Shown here: positions 55,223 to 64,000 of the stretch, piece by piece
Position numbering within the stretch: the first letter of the stretch is position 1
How the letters are laid out: every line of letters starts with the position of its first letter
Source: Plantago ovata
Taxonomy: Eukaryota; Streptophyta; Magnoliopsida; Lamiales; Plantaginaceae
Direction of reading: 5' to 3'
DNA: 64,000 bases
Assembly: GCA_028274465.1 (NCBI GenBank)
Contig: CM051456.1
Coordinates: 48,165,011 to 48,229,010, forward strand
Program-made: the position numbers and the translations under genes
Notes under the pieces: generated by a model
The model's database searches: none
What the model saw: the letters and a program-made list of their open reading frames with translations, nothing else
What the model was told of the DNA's origin: nothing

Positions 55223-55825
55223 ATGAGTCAACCACCGTTGCCCCGGTATGTGATGCCTCGAGGGCCTTGCATAACATTGGATGACGATTACAGGAATTAT
55301 GACTTTGATCCTGCGTACTACTCCATTCTCTCCACGTTTTCAATGGGTGATGATCCAAGAGGGTTTTTAGACACATACGAGGAAGGTGTGTTGAGGATAC
55401 CTCGTGAGAATGAGGAGGGGGTTATTTTATCACATGAGCAACTTTGTATGAGAGGATTTATGGGAGCCTTGGAAGGGTACGCTCGAAGATGGCTCAGAAT
55501 CCCGCCGGAAAAATCGTTGTGCACTTGGGGTGAAGTAACCAGCAAGTTTCTGGAACATTGGGATAGGGACTCACCTCCCGGGATAGGGGCATGGACGTCT
55601 CGCTTCAGTAGTCAGCCACCAGAAATCGACATTGCCGATGAAGAGGAATGTGGAGAAGAATCCATTGATGAAGTCTCCTCAGTGCTTAGCTTTGATTCCA
55701 CGTCCTTACTTGCGGATGTCGAGGTTGTTGGTCAAGAGGAAGTCGTGGAGGAGGTGATAACTGAATCCATTGCTTCACTTGAGTCAGAGAGTGAAGGCGT
55801 CAGTTGTGTTGAGGTCGAGGAGTAA
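55223..55825 (+). CDS. gag: gag-like protein of G, 200 residues
   Basis: ATG (MSQPPLPRYVMPRG) to TAA, uninterrupted. Residues about 45-120 resemble the N-terminal gag core: FLDTYEEGVLRIP, a helix, then YARRWLRIPPEKSLCTWGEV and FLEHWD, the WL...LP...TW...F pattern of Retrotrans_gag. The C-terminal third is Glu/Asp/Ser/Val-rich and ends EVEE. There is no zinc knuckle and no protease. Sequence differs from the gag of E and R1, so it comes from another lineage or is strongly diverged. The frame is intact while the LTRs have diverged, which may hint at a kept function in packaging. A normal Athila gag is much longer. Confidence 0.75.
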   Translation: MSQPPLPRYVMPRGPCITLDDDYRNYDFDPAYYSILSTFSMGDDPRGFLDTYEEGVLRIPRENEEGVILSHEQLCMRGFMGALEGYARRWLRIPPEKSLCTWGEVTSKFLEHWDRDSPPGIGAWTSRFSSQPPEIDIADEEECGEESIDEVSSVLSFDSTSLLADVEVVGQEEVVEEVITESIASLESESEGVSCVEVEE

Positions 55826-56172
55826 ACTTGGTGAACAGAAGTAAGTCCTCAGTTTCATAGGCACGGGACAACCATTCGTATCTTAGCATGCTTCATTACG
55901 TCGTCACTGACTAGGTCCAGGTAGAGAATGTTACGAGAGACTATCTTGTCTTGACATAAGTGCTTATGTGGATGTGTATGAGTCAGTCGAGGTATTCTTC
56001 AACCTATATTCATGCTTTGATTTATATGGTTTTTGTTCATATGTTTTTGATAGATTCAGTAGATTAGTTCATTTTATTTGGCATGAGACTCCATTTTATG
56101 TGTTGCATTGTTTTTTGCATTAGAGTCTAGCTTAGTTCCTTGAGGACAAGCAAAGGTTCGGTTTGGGGAGTT
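55826..56172 (+). other. 3' noncoding region of G
   Basis: Only the last part of the family's 3' region is present: TTCATAGGCACGG, GTCGTCACTGACTAGGTCC, GAGGACAAGCAAAGG and the purine tract GGTTTGGGGAGT. The hairpins and the homopurine tract are missing. Confidence 0.85.
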
Positions 56173-57453
56173 TGATGAATGTGTATTTACACTTTCATTT
56201 AGGTCTTTTTCACCTATTTTAGCTATCATCTATGTTAATTTAGCTATATTTTAGTGCATTTTATTTGAATAGTGTCACGTTTCCCTTTAGTTTTTATTTT
56301 ACAGGTTTCGGTTGAAAAACGAGGATTTCAGGGCAATTATATTGAAGTTGACAAGGAATTGGTGTTCCAGAAGCCTAATTGGAGTATCTGAAGGTTTCCG
56401 GATAGGATTTGAAGTCTAGGTGTCGAATCTGGAGGTTAGAAGGCCACTAGAAGTCAGAAATTGAGTCCGAAAAGGGGAAGAAATCCAAAAACGCGTCGAA
56501 AACGCGCAAAATCCCGGAATATACTCCCGGGCGAATCGTCCGGGACGTGGGGCGAATCGCCCCACGCCAGGCGACTCTCCCGCTGTGTGGGGCCCTTCGC
56601 CCCACACAAATTCGAACACTATATATAGTTGCTCAGTTTTTCTCCGAATTTCATACTTTTCCAGACCTATTCTCTCACCTTTCTCTGTAGTTTTAGGTAG
56701 AAACTTCCCAGAGCCTGTTCTGGGGGTTCATAGCTTAGGAGATACTTTTTCATAGCAGTTTGGAGCTTGTAAGATCGCGATTCTTCGGAGACTGACAACC
56801 TTCGGTAACATTGTATCTTACAGTATTTCTACTTATTTTTATATGTCTTTCAATATGTTTTCTTCTATGATTTCTGTTGATTGCATGACAACTATGAGTA
56901 GCTAAACTTCTCGTTGGTGATAGTATGTGAATTCTTAGCGAAGGGTTGATAATTATGCTAATGGCTATATCGCGCATTATACTCCGTGTTATTGCTTTAT
57001 TTCTTTGATCTAGCGGAATCTATATCTTCGTATGTTGATTAATTATTGCACACACTTGGACAATAGTCTTGACCTATCAGAATCTATATCTTCGTAGTGT
57101 TGAATAATTACGGAACACAATTGGACAATAGTGTTTGACCTATCAGAATCTATATCATCGTAGTGTTTGATAATTACAACAGAACAATTCATTGATCAAA
57201 GATCTCCATGCAAGACTGAGGAATTTACGCATGATTATTAACCCGTTATGCTTTGAAGGACCATACTATCACCAATCTCCATTATCTGTTAGAAAAACCT
57301 TTGCTATATCGTCTGCTGTTATAGTCCTTAGAGATCGACAATCGAGGTTATTCTACTGCTACACTACGGTTTTCGTTGTAGTTGTGAATTGCCTTTGGCT
57401 AAATAACAAATTTATTTGATTCGCGTTGGAACACGACACCAGCGCGTTCATCA
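56173..57453 (+). repeat. 3' LTR of G
   Basis: TGATGAATG to GCGTTCATCA. Palindrome cluster 56526-56605. It lacks about 37 bp (near 57320) that the 5' LTR keeps and retains the segment lost from the 5' LTR, so each LTR has its own deletion. Confidence 0.92.
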
Positions 57454-57458
57454 AATCC

Positions 57459-57484
57459 ACTAAGATAATTTTGAGGTTCCTTAC
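57459..57484 (-). repeat. F1: SIRE-type LTR fragment, second part
   Basis: ACTAAGATAATTTTGAGG and the following bases to CTTAC continue F1 after the G insertion, as the intact copy at 57873-57899 shows. F2 begins at 57485; expected target duplication CTTAC (57480-57484). Confidence 0.75.
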
Positions 57485-59055
57485 TGTTGGTCCCTTTAAA
57501 CAACAAGAAAAGATTAGAGGGGGGGGGGATGAATAGTCTTTTCAAACTTTCGTCGTTTAAAAACTTTCTCACCAAGTTCTTATTACTTTACAGTAATGAG
57601 TTTGCTGATACTTAACTTTCTCAGCAAGCGCAAGTTACTTTTCAGTAACTAGGTTTGCTGATACTTAAAATCAGAGAGCGGAAGTCTTTGATACAATAAG
57701 TGCTTTTTCAGAAAATGATAGTTTCAGCAAGTGATGTGAGTGACTGTGTACAGATAGATATGCTTTGCTGAAAACTTAGTACAGTAAGTAAATCACACAA
57801 ACACTTTTATAGTGGTATCTGAGAGTGGCGTAATCTCTCAACTAATCCACTTTGTCCTTTCTAGGACTGAATCCACTAAGATAAGTTTGAGATTCCTTAC
57901 AACACCTATCTAAAGCGATTCAAACAGAAACCAAAGCACACTTGCTTCGTCTCCAACCTAACTAGAGAACGTTTGCGGAACACTATGCTTGGTACTTTTA
58001 ATCAACAACACTATGCCTGATTAAGTTCCCCTTGAATATCACACCTGAAAGGGTGTATTTTCAGTTAGAGAGGTTTGGGGTGAGATAACTTAATTATAAC
58101 TTATTCAGTTACAACAAGTAATCTAAGAAACAAAACTTTGAATACTTTGCAGTAAACAAGTTTGATTGTTTCAGGTGTCAAGACTTGTTCTTGTTCGAAA
58201 GAAAGAAATAACACTTAACTAATTTCTTAGTCGTGTAAGTTCTAGTTCTTCACAAGTAGCTTTTTCAATCTTTAAGTCTTGGAACGGATCAATGGCAGTA
58301 AAGAGTATTGAAGGGTATGTAAGTTTAAGCGCAAGTGAGAGTATGATCACGTTGTTGACACACTTCAACTCTTTGCCGGACGACCTCTATTTATAGTGAA
58401 ATAAGGAGCCGTTTGAATTTCAAATTCTAAGGCTTTTGTTCCTTAAAATGTCACTATCTTGCTTTTGTACTTTCAGCAGCGTCCTTGTTTGTCTTCTAGT
58501 CTTCATGTCCTTCGCGTGCATGCTTTGCATTTAATGCTCTTTTGAATAAAATTCAAACAGTAACATTGGAGTGCAAATATAAGTACTTTCAGCAAGAGGT
58601 CACAAATGTTCATCAGCAAGTGGTCAGTCTCAGTTTCAGCAAGCACAACCTACTCTGTCGTTTAGATTTTCACTTATGCAATGCTGTTGCTGAAGTTTCC
58701 ACTTTCTGAGCAACATGTGCCTTTGTAGATACCAGTCTTCAGAAATCTTCTAGTCTTCAGTCTTCGAAATCTTCAAGTTTCTGAGCGGTTTCTAAATGCT
58801 TCAATAGTTTGTTTGTAAAAACAAAGTACATCATCAGCAAATGCTTCAATAGGTTGTATTTCTTTTCAGAAAACAAGATACATCATAAGCGGTAAAACCA
58901 ACCTATCTAGCACCTACTCTAAGTCTTCAGCAAACGTTCCTCTTTTACAATGTCCTTAAAATTCTAAATTCCTATGGACCTTAAGAGTACTAGTTAATGG
59001 ACTTTCCTTAATTTAGCATGGTTAATTGCTCATCAAAATTACAAGTTTCCTAACA
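57485..59055 (-). repeat. 3' LTR of F2 (1,571 bp)
   Basis: On the plus strand TGTTGGTCCC to TTCCTAACA (TG...CA ends). It has a run of ten G (57519-57528), the imperfect CTCAGCAAG/TTTTCAGTAA duplication (57561-57668), and further CAGCAAG words (58590-58650). Confidence 0.85.
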
Positions 59056-59070
59056 AATTTCCCCCTTTTT
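59056..59070 (-). promoter_or_regulatory. Polypurine tract of F2
   Basis: The minus strand reads AAAAAGGGGGAAATT directly before the LTR start TGTTAGG. The upstream CTAACATC also fits the usual SIRE 3' junction (ATCAAAAAGGGGGA). Confidence 0.82.
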
Positions 59071-59320
59071 GATGTTAGCAATCCATGGCTAAATTAATTG
59101 TTACCCTTTTAGAGGTTTCTGATGTTGAATAAATCAGTTGATTAATGCAAGCATACTTGAATAATTAAACAGTAAGCATAAGTAAATTGCATAATCAAAA
59201 ACCAATAAGAGTCAAAAAGCTTTATTGCTGATAGTTATCTTTCAGTAAGTCTACAGGAAAGAGCAGAGATAACTAATCAAAATCAGTAAATAAAAACTTT
59301 AACAGAACTATTACAGAGAG

Positions 59321-59935
59321 TTAAGCTCTTCCAGAGGATTTTCTCAAAATCTCTCTTACACTCTTCTCAGCAAGTGTAGTGAATTCAATACAGTCCTTTT
59401 CGTAGTTCTCAAGTAGCCTACGGACTTGTAATTGAAGAATCCTTGCATTTTTGCAGGCAGTATGATGATGCTTTTCAGCATTCATTTCCATGTAATGAGT
59501 TACCCACAAATGCATGCCCCAATTGCTGGCATGGAGAAGCTGTGTATCTGAAATGCTTTTAGGATGAATCTTCCTTAGCCAGAGAAGATCTTCTTCTTGA
59601 TCCTTAGCATTGAGATAGAAGTACTCATAAGGAATCAATCCAAGTCTCTTCTTTGTTTTCTTGGTCACTGGGTCAGAGTAATAAGCAATGCCAACTGGTT
59701 TTATCAAATCAGGTTCTTGTCTTATAGACTTACCAATTGTAGTTCTTCTTAATGAGACTTCTAGATTCAACCATCTCCCATCAATATTTCTTGGGAGGGA
59801 CTCAACCCTTTCTTTCCTTTTTACCTTGAGATCAATCCAAGTAAACATTTGGTTCAATGTGGCTGTTGGAAAGAACTCATTCACCAGCAAGTCTTCCAGC
59901 TTTAAGATCCAGCAACCATGAACGTTTCTGATCAC
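59321..59935 (-). pseudogene. Additional ORF of F2, C-terminal piece
   Basis: About 204 open codons ending at 59321, roughly 250 bases before the polypurine tract. The piece has no ATG at its start; it continues the previous frame after a frameshift near 59940. Notable parts are NVHGCWILKLEDLLVNEFFP, DPVTKKTKKRLGLIPYEYFY and NWGMHLWVTHYMEMNAEKHH, with a basic end. The first part looks like a folded domain and not low complexity. I do not recognise a family. Position is that of the env-like ORF of SIRE-type elements, but no signal peptide or membrane segment is visible. Confidence 0.5.
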
Positions 59936-60282
59936 GTTCTGAGTGGTTTCATCATTGCTGGTCTTGGTGTATTCAATGCGGAGTCAATAGCAATGCTGCC
60001 CATCCTCTTTTCTTCCTGTCTTTGCCTTTTTCTTCTTGACTTTGCATTGTCTTGATCTCTTGCTGAAGATCTTGAGTCAGAAGAGAAATGCTTTGAATGG
60101 CCAGACGGAGTTAAGGTTGTAATTGGTCTAGCTCTTATGGCTTGAGCTATTGCCTGATTGTCATCAACATCATCATCTTCATTCAGATCTTGATGACTTT
60201 CAGTGTGGCAAAAACCTTGAGTTTCAGCAGCAGTTTTTCTCTTTTTGGGACTTGCTGAATTTAACTCATATTCTGCTTGTCT

Positions 60283-60774
60283 TTAATAACTTTTCTCTTT
60301 TTCAGCAAGAGGTTCTATTGGTAGTGGCGCATCAACAGTAGGAGGGGTTTGGGTTCTTTTTCTTGTACTTCTCTTTTCCCCCTTAGACATGGATTGCAAC
60401 ATCGGAGTGATGTGTAGAGAGTAGAACTCATTGCAATTTTCAGCAAGAGTACATAGACTGTTGTATTTCATGATGATTTTTTGTTGATCAGAAGTCATCT
60501 TTGACAACTCATTTTTAATACTCACCATGTTCTCCTCATGTCTTTGCTCTGTTGCGGCCTTTTCTTCCATGAAAGTCTGAGCCTTTACTAATGCGGTCTT
60601 TGCTAGCTGGAGTGCTTGACTTACATCTTCTTCATAGCTCTTGTGATAAAGACTGATGTCTTTCTGAGCTATTGTAAGAGTAGTAGTGCGTCTCAGCACT
60701 ATAGCCAATATTTTTCCAATATCAAGCAGGCGCTCAGCAAGCAATGCCTCATCTTCTGCTTTTGCAGGCATCAT
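60283..60774 (-). pseudogene. Additional ORF of F2, coiled-coil piece
   Basis: 163 open codons. The sequence is rich in Glu, Lys, Gln and Leu with helical heptad spacing (ALQLAKTALVKAQTFMEEKA, then EQRHEENMVSIKNELSKM), followed by a basic, Pro-rich tail. A TAA at 60283-60285 stops it, but the frame then stays open for about 110 codons (acidic and Lys/Arg-rich) to about 59940. It joins the preceding piece through a one-base shift in an A run near 60755. The coiled coil suggests self-association; nothing more can be said. Confidence 0.5.
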
Positions 60775-61444
60775 GGACTTTCTTTAGTGCCAAAATTCTA
60801 GGAGTAAACTCCTCTACACGTGGGAACGGCACTAGATTTAGGGTCAAGGAATGAACTTTTAGTTCTGAAGAAAAATGATCATCTTGTAACAGCAATTCTG
60901 CTCTTAAGCAATCGTCTTTATCAGTTATGTAATCAGGAGGAGGAATTTCAACCACTTTTGGGTCTTTCTTTGAGTTTTCATCCTCGTTTGCTGATAGATC
61001 ATCTTCATCCTCAGATTCATCAAGGCCAGCAACCTTGGAACCTAAGTCAGCAGCTTCATTTCCTTTTGGTTGAGTGGTTGCTGATGGCAACGCTTCAGAC
61101 TCAACAACTGGAGTTTCACCAGTAGTTAGTTTTAATTGAGTAGTTGTTGAGGGAAACGTTTGAGACTTAATTACCGGAGTTTCGCCAGTAGTAAGTTTAA
61201 ATTGAGTAGTTGCTGAGGGCAACGTTTGAGACTCAATTACTGGAGTTTCACCAGTAGTAAGTGGAAGTGAGGGGACTTCCTTTGGTTTTACTCCTGAAGA
61301 TTGACCAATTTCCAAATCCTGCGTATGCCTTGCATGAATCAGGAGAATGTTTTTGTAGAGCTCGTTGGTAATCTTCATCCATTTCATCTTCATCATCAAG
61401 GTTTGTATCAGTGACCTTGGCATCAGAAAATTGGCTCTTGCCAT
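60749..61444 (-). pseudogene. Additional ORF of F2, repeat-containing piece
   Basis: Open from about 61335 to 60749 in a frame shifted by one base from the piece before it. It holds three 22-residue repeats with LTTGETPV and LPSATTQ (61068-61262), an acidic stretch (DESEDEDDLSANEDEN) and a hydrophobic, charged end (LKVHSLTLNLVPFPRVEEF). Low-complexity Thr/Ser/Pro repeats of this sort are common in linkers. Function unknown. Confidence 0.5.
61068..61262 (-). repeat. Three tandem 66-bp coding repeats
   Basis: On the minus strand three in-frame copies encode LTTGETPVIESQTLPSATTQ-like units of 22 residues, differing at several positions each. The period is a multiple of three, so the reading frame is preserved. 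Confidence 0.88.
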
Positions 61445-64000
61445 GTTTCAAGGCAGCTCGTTTTCTGGCGTATTCCTCTTCAGTATCAGCGCCTTGTACA
61501 GGTGCTTGATTTTCAGCATCAGCAGGAGCAGGTTGAGATTCATGCTGAGTTTGTGTTTGTTCAGCTTGCTGATTGTCTTGTTGTTCAGTTTCAGCAACTG
61601 TCAATTTTAAACCACCAGCATCAGGACTTGGACCTTGATTGTCATCATCGTCATCCTTTTTGTCCTTTGAATCTTTCCCTTCATCATCACTGGGATCAGT
61701 AAGAATGTTTTCATCTTCTTCCTCTTCATCATCATCAGTCAGAATGACTAGCTCAAGATGCTTGTATAAAGCAACACTCGTTACTTCCTCTTCCTCATTG
61801 ATTTTGTGGGGATCAGCCACCACGGGTACAAATGAACCCTTGAGCATCATAGCTTGTTCAGCTGGAGAGGCACTCTTAAATTTTTCCTTCATATTCTCTC
61901 TGATTTGAGCAATTAGATTCGAGCTCGTTAGCTGAGAATATGAGAATTCTTCAGGAAGTATGGAGTGGACAAATGTCTCGAGCTTCAGCAGAGAGGATCT
62001 CTTTTTCTCATTTGATAGATGAAGATGGAGGTCAGAAAAGTCCATCCTTCTGTACCTTTGCCAGTTGCTGAAAGACTTAGCAACTCTTGACAAGGTTGTT
62101 CTTTTGAAGTTGAAGTAAAGTTCCTCAGAACTCACTTGTGAATCTTCAGTGATGTGCACCACTTTAGTGGTCTCCTTTAGAGCCTGAAAAAGAATAATAT
62201 TTAGATCAGGAGAGGTTTGGATAATTGCCTTAAAGTTCAAAGCTGAAACATGAATTACCTGCTGAGTTTCAGCAAACTCATGTTGTACAATTTCCATTCC
62301 TGGAGGAGCTTGAGTAGCATCCTCCATTTGTTCATCCTGAAATAAATATGAGTTAGATACATGTACTAAGTTATCAAACTTAGTTTTATTACCAAAAACT
62401 TTAACTACCTGCTGAGCAGGAAGTGTTGATTCTGGTGCAGAGGCTTCAGCAACCATCTGACTTGCATCTTGAGAAGTCTGTAGAGATATCATAATATTAG
62501 CAAAAGAATGAGTTTCAGAAAATGAATTTTTACTGATGGTTGAGTTATCTACCTGCTGAAGAAGGACAGGTTGTGGCTCAGTCCTTTCAGCATTAACAGT
62601 TTCTTCAGTTTCTGGGACTGTTTCTTCAGCAGACTTCTTGGCTTGCTCTGTTTGAGAAACCTGCGCGGTTTCAGCAATCTCCCTTGTCTCTGAAATGACA
62701 AGTTGAGCAGAAGCATCTTGACCCTTAAGCTCACTACTTGTCATAAAAACATCTATGGACTTGTTGGATGTTTCTTCAATGTCCAAGTCCATCTGTTGGC
62801 TTAAAGCTTCCAGTACAAGCTGGACTTTTTCAATTGATGTCTTTGGTGAACTGGGGCCAGTATTCTCAGCATCACGAGATGCGTCGTTGAATAATGCTTC
62901 TTATGTTTCTTCAGCAACTTCTGGGACTTGAACCATTGCTGTTTCAGCAACTGGTTCTTCAGCAACCTGATGAGTTGCTTGTTCAACAACCATCTTTTCA
63001 TTAACGGCAGCTTCAGCAAGTGCCGCGGTTCTTATATCTGCAGCGATATCAGTAACCGGTTCCAGAGTTGGTTCATCAAGATTATCTACAATGTAGATAT
63101 CTGGGACTTGGGCAGGAATTTCATTTCCACTGCCTTGTGGTCTATTCACAGTAGAAGGATCAACATTAAGTTGATTGTTGAAGGCTTCCGCAAACACTTC
63201 AACATTGCTGACATAGGTTTCAGTAACCACCCCAGCAACATCTACTGGAACTTGCGTTTCAGCAACTGCTTGGGAATTGTCCGAGAGATCATGGACAATT
63301 GGTACTGACTTACGAGCCAGTGTTTTCTTACTTGGGTTATTTCTCCTTTTTCTCTTGGGAACAAGGTTTGCTGATGACGCTGCAGTCTGAGTGTCATCAT
63401 CAGCTTTCCTCTTTTTCGTCTTTGATTTTTCGAGTTTCCCAGCAGAGGCGTCAGTAGTTGCATTTTCAGCAACATGTGTAGTGGTGTCAGCATGATCACC
63501 ATCTAGAGCAGTTTCATCTTTGTCACCACCATCTACAGCAGTTTCATCTCTAAGTTGCTGAGTGGTGACATCTGCAGCTGTTGTATACCTTTCTTGCTGA
63601 CTTGTGCTGACAACATCTGCATCTGTTGTCTTCTTAGATTTTTCAAGTTTCTTGCCAGCAATCTTAGGTACATTCTGCTTGTAGAAGGATCTTCCCACAT
63701 TGCATATAGATTTCTTGATTGGCAATGGGTTTCTCAGCTGAATCCTGAAATGTTCACGGATATAGCATATCTTTATTCCATACATAACTGGGAAGGAAGG
63801 TGAGACTATGTTGTCTTCCACATTAACCTTGAACTTAGTAACACAATCAACAAGTCTGTTGAAAATGTACTTAGCCCAGTTAAGCTCCGTTTTGTTTTCA
63901 TAGATATGCATCAGCAGCGGCCACCTTCTCAGGCCTACTTGGTCTATTCCTCCAACTTGGGAGTCCAAAACATTAATTAGTAGCAGAGCTACTAGACCAA
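61248..64000 (-). pseudogene. Additional ORF of F2, N-terminal piece
   Basis: The frame is open from the right edge (so the true start is outside) to TAA at 62899-62901, then continues in the same frame to about 61340; a single stop therefore splits one long ORF. The first 100 visible residues look folded (RRWPLLMHIYENKTELNWAK, then FPVMYGIKICYIREHFR). The rest is low complexity: Ala/Glu/Thr/Val-rich with repeated VAET words, Lys/Arg clusters that could be nuclear signals (KSKTKKRK, PKRKRRN), and acidic runs (DDDEEEEDE, KKDDDDD). Three intron-like segments lie at 62184-62552. Family not recognised; by place it is the SIRE env-like ORF. Confidence 0.55.
62184..62552 (-). other. Three in-frame intron-like segments in the additional ORF
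   Basis: On the minus strand, 62552-62478 (75 bp), 62408-62337 (72 bp) and 62258-62184 (75 bp) each begin CAG|GTA and end with a pyrimidine-rich ...CAG|. They are AT-rich, unlike the flanking coding DNA. Intervening pieces are 69 and 78 bp. All lengths are multiples of three and none contains a stop, so both spliced and unspliced forms keep the frame. Confidence 0.6.

Larger units (their letters stand above)
53605..57453 (+). mobile_element. Element G: short LTR-gag-LTR retrotransposon
   Basis: Complete 3,849-bp element with perfect target duplication AATCC (53600-53604, 57454-57458). LTRs of 1,290 and 1,281 bp flank about 1.28 kb containing primer site, one gag-like ORF and a 3' region. Protease, reverse transcriptase and integrase are absent. 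This is the structure described as TR-GAG, a non-autonomous class. Its LTRs belong to the Athila-like family of A, E and R1, which suggests which helper moves it. Confidence 0.92.
57485..64000 (-). mobile_element. Element F2: SIRE-type copia element, 3' part (-)
   Basis: The left boundary is the LTR end TGTTGGTCCC, inserted in another copy of the same LTR (F1). On the minus strand: a long additional ORF region, the polypurine tract AAAAAGGGGGAAATT, then the 3' LTR. A polypurine tract of this form and a large extra ORF between pol and the 3' LTR are typical of SIRE/Maximus copia elements. gag and pol would lie beyond the right edge and are not seen, so the lineage is an inference from the 3' end. 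Confidence 0.75.

Noticed and set aside
59321-64000. A host gene on the minus strand
   Set aside because: It lies directly before a SIRE-type polypurine tract and LTR and carries several frame lesions; the retrotransposon reading fits better, though capture is not excluded.

Overview
This window is plant nuclear DNA made almost entirely of nested LTR retrotransposons. I found no host gene, rRNA, tRNA or CRISPR array. Plant origin follows from three signs: Ty3/gypsy elements of Athila type with a tRNA-Asp primer site, a Ty1/copia element with the initiator-Met primer site, and a copia element with the long tail typical of the SIRE/Maximus type. I cannot name the species; an angiosperm is as far as the sequence goes.

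Layout, using working names. Element A (1-2951, +, 3' part) sits in B (2952-6723, +, 3' part), which sits in R1 (6724-16680, -, Athila-like). R1 and D both interrupt a relic C (16681-17110, +). D (-, Athila-like) is split in two: 17111-20521 and 50787-53207. Between the halves lies E (20522-50786, +), a 30-kb Athila-like locus. E holds three tandem 2.5-kb deletion-derivative units near its 5' end, a gag-protease gene, a second small-ORF region, an inserted solo copia LTR (33726-35833, target duplication TTCAC) and an inserted complete copia element H (38014-50565, -, target duplication ACTAT). On the right, D's gag is broken by a SIRE-type LTR (F1, from 53208). F1 in turn received G (53605-57453, +, target duplication AATCC), a short LTR-gag-LTR element, and F2 (57485 to the edge, -), another SIRE-type element carrying a long degenerate additional ORF.

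The two 100-N gaps are each flanked by a long direct duplication whose ends coincide with the gap edges (about 3.06 kb and 2.37 kb). Mismatches and indels increase toward the gap. This looks like overlapping contig ends that were never merged, so the apparent second gag-pr in R1 and second pol segment in H are probably artefacts.

The Athila-like elements share one plan: LTR (TGATGAA...TTCATCA, about 1.2-1.3 kb), tRNA-Asp primer site, gag-protease, a leader with a plausible intron, small ORFs, a long conserved 3' noncoding region, a purine tract, and the LTR. No reverse transcriptase or integrase was seen in any of them, so the copies that can be followed look non-autonomous. The most unusual signals are noncoding: variable GC palindrome clusters upstream of the LTR TATA box and repeated inside the elements, repeated hairpins each ending in a polypurine-like TTTGGGGA, and an array of four hairpins with compensatory stem changes in the copia leader.
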